From Georgenia sp. EYE_87 (lineage in GTDB: Bacteria > Actinomycetota > Actinomycetes > Actinomycetales > Actinomycetaceae), in NCBI RefSeq assembly GCF_023148685.1, contig NZ_JAHXNL010000009.1, positions 1 through 64,000 of the forward strand: a DNA stretch of 64,000 nt. The letters run 5' to 3'. Positions 19,869-29,582 of this stretch are shown piece by piece. Under the pieces are notes generated by a model. That model was not told the origin of the DNA and ran no database searches. It worked only from the letters and a program-made list of their open reading frames with translations. Made by a program: the position numbers and the translations under genes. Every line of letters starts with the position of its first letter. The first letter of the stretch is position 1.

Positions 19869-22800
19869 CAGAGGAACGCCCTATCAGCGTCGGGGCGGTA
19901 GTCGACGACCACGCGATGCAGGTCGCGCAGCACGGCCCGCATGAGGTGGCGCAAGTCGAAGGACCCTGGGTATCCAAGCACGTCATGGCGCGCCTCGAGC
20001 GCCTTGAAGTGGCGGTCGAACGCGTCAGCCACACCCTCGATCCGCTGCCGGGCGGCCGCTTGCCGTTCCGTGACGGTGCGGGCATCCCGGCCCGCGTCCT
20101 GGGCGCGCTGGCCGGTCTCGATCCATTCTTTGAGCTCGCGCGGGAGTGAGCCCGACTCGCTCGTGCCGAGGTCCAGCAGACGGAGGTACGGCCTCATCGG
20201 CTCGAGCGATTCCTGGGTATTGACCCGCAGCAGGGCGAGCACGAGCGACTCGAGCACCGCCGGCAGAGCCTCCGGCCCCTCGCTCGTGCCGACCAACAAG
20301 GGGTCGTCGAAGGTTGCGAAGCCGGCGGGGCCGCCGCTGCTCGCCGGCACGTACAGCGCCAACGGCGGCTGCTGCTTGACCTGCTCGAGCAAGCCTGCGA
20401 CGAACCACCCCTTGACGGCGGCGGCAAGCGTCTCCGGGTGGAGGGGGAGCGACTCCTGCAACGAGCGCGCCCGGCGCCACCGCCAGAATTCCTCCCGGCC
20501 TTCCACCGAAGCCTTCCGGGCGCCCCAGTCGCTCGCGATGGGGCGCATGAGACTGTCGAAGACGACCGGTTCGTACGGCTCGCCGAGCACCGTGAAGATG
20601 TCGATGAACCCTGCCTCGGAGTCGGAGAACGACTGCTCGACCTTCGGCCCGTACTGGCCGCGGCCCTGGAGGGTGCGCACGAAGGACTCGCGTGCCGCCG
20701 AACGCTCCGGCAGCGGGATTTCGCTGAAGTTCTGCTGGTAGGTGACGCTCGAGCCCCCGTGAACCCGGGTGAGCACCGCCGCGTTGATGCTCACAAGTGG
20801 CGCGCCGGCGTTCAGCGCCGCCAGCAGCTGGCCTTCGAACGTGCGTAGCCGGTCCGCTCGTTCGCTCGGAGACGTCGACTCCTCGGCGAGGTACCCTCGC
20901 AGACCTTCGTCGAGGTAGTTGCCGATCGCGGTCCCAGGCCGCGTCGCCCATCCGGTCGCGCGCCTGAGGATCGCCGACGAGGAGCTCGCCACGCTGATCG
21001 TCGCCCGGGTCGCGGACTGCATCGCGCTGTTGTGCAGCCGGGTGTCGGCGGGCACCCAGGGCTGATCGATCGTGACCAGCTGTTGGCGTTCGCCGTCGGC
21101 CGCCCCGAGGAGCAGCTGCCGCTCGGCGGTCGCCCGCGAGACGAGTGGTGTCTCACCCGCGACCGTGCGGGCGATGACGTCCCTGAGGATCTGCGGGAAG
21201 GTGTCGACGCTCTCCAGGAGAAACTCGTTGGGCGCGGGCTTGAGGCGACCGGGGACGATGTCACCCGTCGGCCACGTCGAGATGACGGAGCCGCGCCCGT
21301 CGAGGCCACCGGTCCGCTCGACGGCGAGGCCGTCCACGGCGTGTTCGACCGCCTCGGTGAGCGGCTCCAGGAAGTTGCTGCGCAAGTCCGGGATCAGGAG
21401 GACCGCAAGGTCGCGGACCTCGGCCTCTTGCTCCCACTCGAGGGTCTGGACGGCGCGGTCGACCGCGCTCTCGATCTCGTCCTCCGTCACGCTCCGCCCC
21501 GTGCCCAGGACACCCGAGATCTCGTCCTCGAGGTTCGCCGCCCAACGCCGACGGTGCTCGGCCTCCGAGCGCAGCTCCTCACCAACCTCGTCGACCTCCT
21601 TGACGAGTCGTCGGAGCATCACCGTGGCAACGCGACCGCCATGTTTCGCAATGGCGTCCGCGAGGGCGTCCGCCACCTTGCGCTGAATCTCCGCCACCCA
21701 CGCGACCGCCTGCCGCTCCCTCGCAGCCCGCTGGTCCGCTGAGAAGCGGGACCGGCGATCCAGGACCTCGTTGCGCACCCGTATCCGCGCCTCGTCGGTC
21801 GTGAAGCCCTTGGCCGGCGCGGACGCGCGCACCGCAGCGAGCACCTCCGCGCCCAGCGCGCGGCCGGCAGCTGTCAGCGCGGCTTGGTCCTGCAGCGCGT
21901 CGATGATGTTGTTGCAGTCCTCCCCGCGCTCGTCGAGCCCGGTCTGCACGAGGAAGGCGCCGAACGCGTCGCTCGCCTGCTCCTGGATGAGCTGCATCGA
22001 GGGGCGCTCGTCGTCGCGGGCGCGCAGCCGCTCGTGACGCTCGAGGACCACCTCGACGACAGAGCGTGCAAGGTGCTCCGAGGCGTAGCTTCGGAACCTG
22101 TCCCGTCCCAGGCCTACGCGTGACGACCCGAGCGCCGTGAACGGAGTCTCGGTGCCGCTCGGGTGGAGGCGCAGGTGGTCCGTGACTGCACCGGCGGTCG
22201 CCGCCCACTGGGCGTGGAGGTATCCGGCCATGCTGTCCTGGAGCGCCGCACTCGACACCCAGGAGGCGATCGACCGGCCCATTGCCCGGTAGACGTCGTT
22301 TTGCGTCTTGTAGGTGACGGCCTCGTTACGCGCGCCCACGAGGAACGGGTAGCGCGGACCGAGCCGACGGCTGGCCCCGGTGGAGATTCCTGCGGCCTGG
22401 AAGAGCTCGCTGGTGCTCTCGGTCGGACCCTGGGTGTTCCAGTACCCGCTCATCAGCTCGGCGAGGGCGGCGAGCGAGTTCGCGCGGACACCCCGGCGAA
22501 GCGACTCCTCGATGTCGTCGAACACGTCAGGGCAGTAGAGGATGCCGACACTCTCGGAGGCCCACTTGTCCGGCAGTGCGCGGATGACGTCGCACACGTC
22601 CAGGACGGCTCCCGACCCGCTACCGCCTGCGATGGAGGAGACGACCACGACCTCCGGAGCCGGCGCGGTCGTGCGAGCCTTCCCGCCGAACTTCTCGGTG
22701 AGCCGCTGCAGCTCGCCGGTCACCTCGGCGCCTGTCATCCGTCGTCGGGCTTCGCGCACGGCGTTGTCGATACGGCTGAGCTGGGACAGCGATATGACGC

Positions 22801-23170
22801 GACCCAGGGCGCGGAACTGCCCGGCGCCCTTGCTCGCGGGGACGTTCACCCGGTCGCGATCGGGCCGCCAACCCCCCAAGGCGTCACGTGCGTGCGTGCC
22901 GGCGGTCTGCAGCAGCGCGTCGTCCACCGTCCGGTAGTCGATCCCCGAGCCGATGAGGCCCTGGTAGTCGCGCTCAGGCAGCTGACCGGGCAGGTCGGGG
23001 TCGTTGCCGTCCGCCGTCGTGGGGACGTCGATGTGCAAGAACTGCCAGGCATCGGGGATGCCCCCCGTCCAACCGACCTGATCCAGGCGGCGCTCGAGAT
23101 CATCGCGGACGACTCGCAGTGTCTTTCCACCGGACCCGCCGACTCCGACCAGAAGGAAGGGACGAAGCAT
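19868..23170 (-). CDS. Tubulin/FtsZ-like GTPase (Tubulin_2 family)
   Basis: 1100 residues. The N terminus LRPFLLVGVGGSGGKTL has the tubulin-superfamily nucleotide-binding start, and the tubulin signature loop appears as SSIAGGSGSGAVLDVCDVI near residue 180. The size far exceeds FtsZ (about 400 residues); a long helical C-terminal region makes up the rest. Large tubulin-like proteins of this type have been described beside von Willebrand A proteins and were proposed to act in membrane remodelling. Here it lies between the vWA protein gene and the coiled-coil membrane protein gene, which fits that description. The ATG at 23170 follows a weak TGAGG ribosome binding site, 44 bases after the vWA stop. 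The substrate (GTP) and polymerisation are inferred from the family. Confidence 0.82.
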   Translation of the reverse strand: MLRPFLLVGVGGSGGKTLRVVRDDLERRLDQVGWTGGIPDAWQFLHIDVPTTADGNDPDLPGQLPERDYQGLIGSGIDYRTVDDALLQTAGTHARDALGGWRPDRDRVNVPASKGAGQFRALGRVISLSQLSRIDNAVREARRRMTGAEVTGELQRLTEKFGGKARTTAPAPEVVVVSSIAGGSGSGAVLDVCDVIRALPDKWASESVGILYCPDVFDDIEESLRRGVRANSLAALAELMSGYWNTQGPTESTSELFQAAGISTGASRRLGPRYPFLVGARNEAVTYKTQNDVYRAMGRSIASWVSSAALQDSMAGYLHAQWAATAGAVTDHLRLHPSGTETPFTALGSSRVGLGRDRFRSYASEHLARSVVEVVLERHERLRARDDERPSMQLIQEQASDAFGAFLVQTGLDERGEDCNNIIDALQDQAALTAAGRALGAEVLAAVRASAPAKGFTTDEARIRVRNEVLDRRSRFSADQRAARERQAVAWVAEIQRKVADALADAIAKHGGRVATVMLRRLVKEVDEVGEELRSEAEHRRRWAANLEDEISGVLGTGRSVTEDEIESAVDRAVQTLEWEQEAEVRDLAVLLIPDLRSNFLEPLTEAVEHAVDGLAVERTGGLDGRGSVISTWPTGDIVPGRLKPAPNEFLLESVDTFPQILRDVIARTVAGETPLVSRATAERQLLLGAADGERQQLVTIDQPWVPADTRLHNSAMQSATRATISVASSSSAILRRATGWATRPGTAIGNYLDEGLRGYLAEESTSPSERADRLRTFEGQLLAALNAGAPLVSINAAVLTRVHGGSSVTYQQNFSEIPLPERSAARESFVRTLQGRGQYGPKVEQSFSDSEAGFIDIFTVLGEPYEPVVFDSLMRPIASDWGARKASVEGREEFWRWRRARSLQESLPLHPETLAAAVKGWFVAGLLEQVKQQPPLALYVPASSGGPAGFATFDDPLLVGTSEGPEALPAVLESLVLALLRVNTQESLEPMRPYLRLLDLGTSESGSLPRELKEWIETGQRAQDAGRDARTVTERQAAARQRIEGVADAFDRHFKALEARHDVLGYPGSFDLRHLMRAVLRDLHRVVVDYRPDADRAFL

Positions 23171-23214
23171 GAAGAAACCTCAGTTCAGTGATTGGGGTTA
23201 AGGACAGGAGTGGG

Positions 23215-25980
23215 TCAGCGGCGCGGGGGAGGGGGTGGCGGGGTTCCGCGACCGGGTGGCGGGTCCGACGGGAATGTCGTCCCACCACGGTGGCTCCGCT
23301 CCGAAGGAGGTGCGACGCCCTCACGGGGCTTTCGAGGAGGGGGCGGGCCTGCGGGGCCGCGTGGACCCCTGGGCGGGGGAGGGGATGACGCGGGCGAGCC
23401 CGAACGCGGCGGCGGGGGGCCCTGCGTTTGGCCGCCGGAATTGTCTTCCAGAGCTGCCGCACGGGGCGGCGGAGCGACGGCACCCACCGCACCGTCGCTG
23501 CGGTCGCGGGACCCTCGCGGCGTCCTCTTCGGAGCGGACGACGCAACCTCCGCCCACGCGTTGCGAGCGCGGGTGACTTCCCGGTCCCACGTGACGCGGC
23601 CGAACTCTGCCAACCGGTGGGGCAGCAGGCTCGCGACGCTGTCCCGTCCTGGGTCGACCACCATGACAAGAGTGCCGCGCAACTCGTCTTCGCTGTGGTG
23701 CGGTTCCGGCCGCTCCGTGACAACGACGAAGCCGGCGCTCCCAGGCAGCTCGGTCCGCCGGACCACGGGGTTGCGGTGCTCCTTGATGACGTGCGTCATA
23801 GGCACGCGCCCTGGGGACTCGACCAGGGCTTGCGGCTCAGCGAGCGGGTTCCACGGGTAGTGCACGCGGTGAGTGACGGGGCCGGCCTTGAACGTGCGGT
23901 GCTTCCCCTTGACGGACAGCTGACGGAACTCCTCGGACGACAGCAGTGCAGTCGCTCCGTCGGTGCGCTCGATTCCACGCGGAGTGATCCGGACCGGTAC
24001 TTCGGCGAACTTCGTCTCGGTGCCGAGGTTGAAGCGGCCGAGCCAGCGGCGCGCGAGGACGGCGCTCGCGTACGCGAGGGCCAGGGCGACGGCCGTGAAC
24101 GCAGCTACCAGCCACAGTTGTTCCGCGACGTCGACGGGGCGCACCATCGTGGCAGTGACGCGCACCTGCGCCTCGATCGGTTCTCCGCCGTCGACTCCGT
24201 GCAGCGTTACGGGCAGCGTCCCACTCACCCGCCCATCTGCCACGTCCTGCGCCGCGAACTCGACGGTCACGTCGCGCGAGGCGCCGGCCTCTATATCCAC
24301 GCAGTCGGCGTCGGCGGTGAGCGTGACGGTTCCCGCCCGCTCGGGCGCGGAGACGACCCCCGGGGCGAAGCAAGCACGCGTCGGACCACGGTCGGAGCCG
24401 GTCAACGTCACCACGGTCTGCGCCGAAGTCGCGCCGTCGAGGCGTCCGAGGTTGAGCTCCGCGGGGGTCAGGCCCGGGAACGACGGGGGGAATTGGGTAA
24501 CCAGGAGGTCCTGCACGGCGACGGGACCGAGTCCGAGCCCACTCGGAGTGGTCACGGCGGTCGCTCGTCCGCTTATCGCCACAGAGGACGCTGCCGCGTC
24601 GGCAGGGACGGCAATCTCCCCGGCCCAGCCGTCGCTGTCGGCCCGGAAAATCGCGGGCTCGCCGTCGATGGTCACCTCTATGGCGACCGACTCGTAGAGG
24701 TTCAGCGGGATGGGTGAGCCGTTGGGCGTCCGCGGGGTGATCCGCACGGGACTCACCTCACCGATGACGACGTCATTCGGTGCTTCGACGGTCAGCGTCA
24801 CGCCCCAGAAGTGGTAGAGGTCGATCACGGTGGTCGCCGTCGGATCGGTGATGAGCGTCCACGTCCCTGTGAGCGAACCCACCTCCCGCACGTCGATAGT
24901 GGTGAGGCTGCCGTTCACCAGGACGCTGGATACGGCGCTGCCGACCTGAACCGTTGGTGCCTTGAGGACAGCTGTAGAACCGTCAGGTGCCACGAGTTGC
25001 ATCGGCGCCGCGCCCTCCGCGCTCTGCGCCACTACGCGAAAGCCTCCGACGCCGGCGTCCACCGGGATGGCGAGCCGGCCGTCGACGCAGTCGTCGTTGG
25101 GGCAGACATAGGTGGCCGTTGACTGGCCGCCCTCGAGCAGTGCTCCCATCTGTGCGAAAAGCCGTGCGAGAGCGCCGGCGTCGTCCGCGTTGAGGAAGGC
25201 GCCGTTCGTGACGTCGGCGGCGACGGGAACGGAACCGCAGGCCTCGGCGCCCCCACTCCCTTCCGCGATCGCCTGCAAGCGGTCACGATCGAGCGGGGTG
25301 ACGGCACCCGCGCCCTCGAGCGTCATGAGTCCCATTGCGATGATGGCGACATCGTCTGCGCGCAGGCCGTCGACGATGCCGCCGGGCTCGCACAGCTCAA
25401 CGCGAGCGGATTCGGTGGCAGGGCGGTCGCCACGGCCGTCGACGTCCAATTTGCCGTCGGTCAGCCAGAGGATGAGCTTGCACGACGTGCCGCCCACCTC
25501 GGTGGCTCTGTCATCGAGTGACTTCTGGGCGTCGGCGAGTGCACGTCGGTAATCGGTGAGGCGTGCGCCGTCACGGGCGGGCAGCTCGTTCCGCGCCGCG
25601 GCGCGCAAGCTCTCAAGGTGCGCGCCGTCCGTGGAACCCCAGTCGACGAGCGTGGTGGTCCGCTCGCCGAAGACGGCCAGGCTTGCCTGAACGTCGAGCT
25701 CGCCGCGGCTGTTGGCAGTGAGTCGTTCGAGCGAGTCGAGCGCGGTGACGATCGCATCAACCCGGAGGTCGTTCGGGTCGGTACTGCGCAGGCTCAGCGA
25801 CTCGTCGACGACGATGGCGGCGAGTAGATGTTCGGAATCCGCGGCGCACGCGGCGACCTCTGAGAAGCTCTGGGAACCCGCCGGTGACAACTCGTCGACC
25901 GCCGCGGCCGGGGTGGCTGCTAGAAAGCTTGCGGCGAGGAGACTTGTGAGAGCGGCCCACGCCCACGGGACGTGGTTCAC
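23215..25980 (-). CDS. von Willebrand factor A membrane protein with proline-rich tail
   Basis: About 921 residues from the GTG at 25980, which overlaps the stop of the small membrane protein (GTGA). A signal peptide is visible (LTSLLAASFLAATPAAA). The vWA domain has the metal-ion MIDAS sequence DESLS and later LWLTDGK. Several beta-sandwich-like segments follow, then a membrane helix near residue 620 (LWLVAAFTAVALALAYASAVL) and a cytoplasmic part that ends in about 70 proline-, glycine- and arginine-rich residues. The topology puts the vWA domain outside and the tail inside, able to contact the tubulin-like GTPase encoded next. The likely role is a sensor or adhesion module for the cluster. 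Confidence 0.8.
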   Translation of the reverse strand: MNHVPWAWAALTSLLAASFLAATPAAAVDELSPAGSQSFSEVAACAADSEHLLAAIVVDESLSLRSTDPNDLRVDAIVTALDSLERLTANSRGELDVQASLAVFGERTTTLVDWGSTDGAHLESLRAAARNELPARDGARLTDYRRALADAQKSLDDRATEVGGTSCKLILWLTDGKLDVDGRGDRPATESARVELCEPGGIVDGLRADDVAIIAMGLMTLEGAGAVTPLDRDRLQAIAEGSGGAEACGSVPVAADVTNGAFLNADDAGALARLFAQMGALLEGGQSTATYVCPNDDCVDGRLAIPVDAGVGGFRVVAQSAEGAAPMQLVAPDGSTAVLKAPTVQVGSAVSSVLVNGSLTTIDVREVGSLTGTWTLITDPTATTVIDLYHFWGVTLTVEAPNDVVIGEVSPVRITPRTPNGSPIPLNLYESVAIEVTIDGEPAIFRADSDGWAGEIAVPADAAASSVAISGRATAVTTPSGLGLGPVAVQDLLVTQFPPSFPGLTPAELNLGRLDGATSAQTVVTLTGSDRGPTRACFAPGVVSAPERAGTVTLTADADCVDIEAGASRDVTVEFAAQDVADGRVSGTLPVTLHGVDGGEPIEAQVRVTATMVRPVDVAEQLWLVAAFTAVALALAYASAVLARRWLGRFNLGTETKFAEVPVRITPRGIERTDGATALLSSEEFRQLSVKGKHRTFKAGPVTHRVHYPWNPLAEPQALVESPGRVPMTHVIKEHRNPVVRRTELPGSAGFVVVTERPEPHHSEDELRGTLVMVVDPGRDSVASLLPHRLAEFGRVTWDREVTRARNAWAEVASSAPKRTPRGSRDRSDGAVGAVAPPPRAAALEDNSGGQTQGPPPPRSGSPASSPPPPRGPRGPAGPPPPRKPREGVAPPSERSHRGGTTFPSDPPPGRGTPPPPPPRR

Positions 25981-26300
25981 CACTTTGCCAGTTCCGTCGC
26001 GACAAGGTAGCCGCAGTAGAGGCCCACCACCAGGCCGCACACTGCAATCAGCTGGCCGGTCCGGTCCAGTCGCGGATTCCTTCGGAAGGACTTGCTGCGC
26101 CGGAGCGAATTGATCGACCGGTACAGCGTTAGCAGGAACACCGAGACGACCGCGCCCAGTAGATATCCGGCGATCGCTAGCTGCCAGGGGCCGTCATTGA
26201 GGGATACATGCCATGCAAGGGCCGCGGCTCCGGCCAAGGCAACACCCTGAGCCACAACCGGCCAAGGGGTGGGCGTGGTGGTCGATTGCCCACTCGCCAT
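25977..26300 (-). CDS. Small membrane protein leading the vWA/tubulin operon
   Basis: 107 residues, ATG start at 26300. Three hydrophobic segments are visible: VAQGVALAGAAALAWHV, IAGYLLGAVVSVFLLTLY and LIAVCGLVVGLYCGYLV. Its stop overlaps the start of the vWA gene. No family was recognised. As first gene of the operon its promoter should lie in 26301-26480, shared with the divergent nuclease gene. Confidence 0.65.
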   Translation of the reverse strand: MASGQSTTTPTPWPVVAQGVALAGAAALAWHVSLNDGPWQLAIAGYLLGAVVSVFLLTLYRSINSLRRSKSFRRNPRLDRTGQLIAVCGLVVGLYCGYLVATELAKW

Positions 26301-26479
26301 CAGAGTGCCGATCCGTGGGTTTGACCGGATTCGGGTGAAGTGGTCGTATGCAAATTGCTTCCCCCGAACGCGCCAGTGAGATGTTTCGTGTGGAGTCTAG
26401 CGGCGGCACAGGTAACGTGGGATGCATTCCGCCGCAGATAAATCGAAGTCGCGGCATCCGCCCAAACCGGCAGGAATTG

Positions 26480-27511
26480 ATGCGCCCCAGCGACTCCCGT
26501 CCGCCGCCTCCTCGGTCTCCGCGCCTGACTTCGCCAGAAGCGGCTCCGGGCTGGCGCCGAGTCCAGCTCCCTGATGGTCCCGCACCGCCGCCCCGGCGCG
26601 TTGCCGCCCAAGGACGGCCAGACACGACGCATCACCGCACCCATCGTCCGGCAAAACGGCTGTGGGTCGGCGGCGCCGTGAGTGGTGCAGTCGTCACGGC
26701 GATCGTCGGCCTTGCCGTCGCAGTGGGGCACGGCAGTGCGCCCGATCACGAGAGGGTCGGGGCTGCTCCCACGGTTAGCGCAGTGGCAACGCCCCGGCAC
26801 CCAGAGGCCACTGATACGGAGGCGGACCGTGCGGAGCCGAACCTCAGCGGTCCTTCTACACCGCCGGTCGGCCCGACCGAGCCCGCGCCAACGGCAGCCG
26901 ACGGAGTCGACGGCCGTTCCAGCGCGCTCGACGCCGTTGCGCAATTACCGGTCAGCGGGCGAGCGCCCATGACCAGCTACGAGAGGGACCTTTTCGCATA
27001 TCGGGAGGTGGACCACGACCGCAACGGGTGTGATGTTCGGAACGACGTGCTCCGACGCGACTTGACCGACGTCGTGATCCGCGAGAACTCGAACGGCTGC
27101 ACGGTCAAGCGGGGAACTTTGGCCGACCCGTACACCGGTGCCGATATCGAATTCATCCGAGGAGTGGGTTCCTCGTCCGAGGTGCAGATTGACCATGTCG
27201 TGGCGCTTGGTAACGCATGGGCGATGGGCGCCCAGCAGTGGGATGAAGCCACTCGCCACAGATTCGGCAACGACCCCCTCAACCTGCTCGCTGTAGACGG
27301 CCAGTCAAACCAGGAGAAAGGCGCTGGTGACCTCGCGACGTGGCTGCCATCCAACGGGGCCTTTCGGTGCGAGTACGCGGCGCGTCAGGTCAGCGTGAAG
27401 ATGGCATACGGGTTGCGGGTCACGGTCGCGGAGAGGGACGCGATGGAGCGGATCCTCAGCACCTGCCCCGGCGAGCCATTGCTGACCTCAGAGGACACCA
27501 AGACTCCATGA
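26480..27511 (+). CDS. Membrane-anchored HNH endonuclease (DUF1524 family)
   Basis: 343 residues from the ATG at 26480, preceded by AGGA. A proline/arginine-rich cytoplasmic start is followed by one membrane helix (VGGAVSGAVVTAIVGLAVAV) and a threonine/proline linker. The C-terminal 170 residues are a DUF1524 HNH nuclease: QIDHVVALGNAWAMGAQQW, then NDPLNLLAVDGQSNQEKG and WLPSN. This form is common in actinobacteria and is expected to act outside the membrane on nucleic acids; whether it takes part in nutrient scavenging, competition or blocking of DNA entry is unknown. It is divergent from the vWA/tubulin operon, with 179 bases between. Confidence 0.8.
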   Translation: MRPSDSRPPPPRSPRLTSPEAAPGWRRVQLPDGPAPPPRRVAAQGRPDTTHHRTHRPAKRLWVGGAVSGAVVTAIVGLAVAVGHGSAPDHERVGAAPTVSAVATPRHPEATDTEADRAEPNLSGPSTPPVGPTEPAPTAADGVDGRSSALDAVAQLPVSGRAPMTSYERDLFAYREVDHDRNGCDVRNDVLRRDLTDVVIRENSNGCTVKRGTLADPYTGADIEFIRGVGSSSEVQIDHVVALGNAWAMGAQQWDEATRHRFGNDPLNLLAVDGQSNQEKGAGDLATWLPSNGAFRCEYAARQVSVKMAYGLRVTVAERDAMERILSTCPGEPLLTSEDTKTP

Positions 27512-27815
27512 GCTGACACGCGGGCACCGCTCGGCGACGTCGCCATTTGGCCACTTCGCTGGTACCTGCGCTCACGGCACGTCAATTGTCATGCGCCGAG
27601 CTTTGCAGTCAGTGACAACAGGACGTCGGATATGGTCTGCCGTCCATGATCGCCCAAATCTGAGCGTCTCACGGCACCCATCGTGGTCTTTGTGGACACC
27701 CGTGCCGACCGCCAGCCCGTCGTCAGAAGCGGTGCGATGTAAGCGGGCGATGCACTGCAGGCACTATTTCTGATCGCTGGTCGCGACCTGGTCACTCGAC
27801 TTCGTCGGCAGCGGG
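27512..27815. other. 304-base convergent intergenic region
   Basis: It lies between the HNH nuclease and the PH-like-domain gene. I see no gene, RNA or repeat. Base composition is lower in GC than the chromosome to the right. Confidence 0.4.
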
Positions 27816-29519
27816 TCAGTCATCTCTCTTCGTGCCCGGCTCGATCTGAGCGTGGAGTCCCTCGATCAACTGCTCACGTTCCACGTCGGGGATAGTCATC
27901 GACTCTGCAAGCACGGCCGCGAGGGCGTCCACCTGCGTGCTGTCTGAGTCAGCGTGGAAGGCCCACCGAATGTCGGCGTCGCGCGTGATGAGGTCGATCG
28001 TCGAGCGCACGTTTCCCTCCGGCGACGTCCTGGCACGGACGTACCGAACTCGGTCAACCGGGATGTCTTGGCTGATCTCGCCGTTATGACGGAAAGCGCT
28101 CGCCCTTGCCGTGATGACGCGCCGGTCCGTGACGGCGACCAGCGTTGCCCACTTCTCCGGGTCAAGCCGGCCCAGAACGCTTTGTCCGACAGTCTTGACG
28201 ACATCACCTTCTCCGAGCTGATACGGGAAACTGAGGCACCGCAGTGACTCCTCGTCCTCGATGAACCACCGCAGGACTCGCATGTATGGGTCAAGATCCA
28301 ACTGCTTGGGCGCGCAGACGACCTTCGGTAGTTGCAGGGGAGGCGCAGGCGGACGGAGAGCGTCGGCGAGAGGCTCCATCGCCTTGAGAAGTTCGGCGCT
28401 GGTGAGCCGGGCCGCCTTCGAATCCCTCCGTTTCCGCGTCAGCGGCAGTGTGGCGCGCCCGGGAAGCTCAGCGACGATCCGCAGCTCCCGCGTGAGTGAA
28501 TCGACTAGGCGAGCTGTCTCGGCGAGGGCGGAGTCGAACTCTGTGCGAGTCTCCCTCGCGATGATGTCGACGAGCCGCGCCTCATCCTGGTCGTCGGCGC
28601 CAGCGACTCTTGCCTTGCCCGCGTGGAGTGCCTGATGTGTGGTCCAAGCCTTCAGCGAGGACATGAGGGCGTTGACGTCGAACAGGATTGCCTCTGCGTT
28701 GGCATCGAGATACTCGCGACGGCGTTGTGTGCCGAGACGATCGATCTCTTTGATGTGGTTGCCGACGTTTCGCCGGTAGAGGTCAAGTTGCTTTCGCAGC
28801 GCGGCTTCATTGCCGGCGACGGAGTCCCACAGTGACGCAGGAACTGATCCGATCTCCCGCGCCTTGTCCAGCGCACGATCGGTGGCCGCGACGAGACCGG
28901 TGAGCTCGGCCCACTGTTCGTGGCGGATCGTGGTGAGCACCTGGCCCGTCAGAGCAAGGTTGGTGCTGACGAGGCCGGAAATCTGACTTAGCTGCATCTG
29001 TAGGGCGACCATCGCCAGGGCCGGGCCGATTGCGGCCACCGTCTGCGCCGCGGTCACCGACACAGGGATAAAGCGCGCCTGCGCAACGACCTTGCCATTT
29101 GCGAATACCGCTCCCAGGTTCGCGCCATCCTTGACTGCGAGCGCTGCGCCGTTGTCCAGGAGGGCCTGTGTTGCGCTGTTCACCCTGTAAAGGCCCTGCG
29201 CGCTGGAAATCGCATTGGCGAGGTTGCCGCCCGCGGTGGCCGTGTTTCCCACGACGGAGGCGAGTGCTGTGGCGAGCTGAGTTCGGTCGCCCGTCGGCAC
29301 GAGTCCAAAGTCCACCAGATCGAGTTTGAGCGCCGCTGGCACCTCACCGAAGACAACGGCAACTCCCGGGAGAACTTCTGCTAAGACCGTGGACGTCGTA
29401 GTTGCCGAATCGCTATCGGAGACCGGTGGCAGATCGTCCGCCGGAGGTGAGTCAGGCAGTTCGCTGTGGTCGCTAACGTCGGCCCGATCGATCTCCGACG
29501 AGTCCGATAAATCCTGCAT
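27816..29519 (-). CDS. Uncharacterised protein with C-terminal PH-like domain
   Basis: 567 residues; I chose the ATG at 29519 because AGGAGGAG lies just upstream, rather than an earlier in-frame ATG. An acidic N terminus (residues 1-45) is followed by an alanine-rich region with a long hydrophobic stretch (VTAAQTVAAIGPALAMVALQMQL, quoted here in two parts: VTAAQTVAAIGP and ALAMVALQMQL), a helical middle, and a C-terminal segment with WATLVAVTDRRVITAR, typical of bacterial PH-like domains. Similar proteins are known to me only as hypothetical ones in actinobacteria. It ends the low-GC island on the right. Membrane association is possible but not certain. Confidence 0.65.
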   Translation of the reverse strand: MQDLSDSSEIDRADVSDHSELPDSPPADDLPPVSDSDSATTTSTVLAEVLPGVAVVFGEVPAALKLDLVDFGLVPTGDRTQLATALASVVGNTATAGGNLANAISSAQGLYRVNSATQALLDNGAALAVKDGANLGAVFANGKVVAQARFIPVSVTAAQTVAAIGPALAMVALQMQLSQISGLVSTNLALTGQVLTTIRHEQWAELTGLVAATDRALDKAREIGSVPASLWDSVAGNEAALRKQLDLYRRNVGNHIKEIDRLGTQRRREYLDANAEAILFDVNALMSSLKAWTTHQALHAGKARVAGADDQDEARLVDIIARETRTEFDSALAETARLVDSLTRELRIVAELPGRATLPLTRKRRDSKAARLTSAELLKAMEPLADALRPPAPPLQLPKVVCAPKQLDLDPYMRVLRWFIEDEESLRCLSFPYQLGEGDVVKTVGQSVLGRLDPEKWATLVAVTDRRVITARASAFRHNGEISQDIPVDRVRYVRARTSPEGNVRSTIDLITRDADIRWAFHADSDSTQVDALAAVLAESMTIPDVEREQLIEGLHAQIEPGTKRDD

Positions 29520-29582
29520 GGATTCTCCTCCTGGCAAGAGCATGTAACGGCCAGTTGTCGTCGGCGCGTTCGCTGCCGAAGT

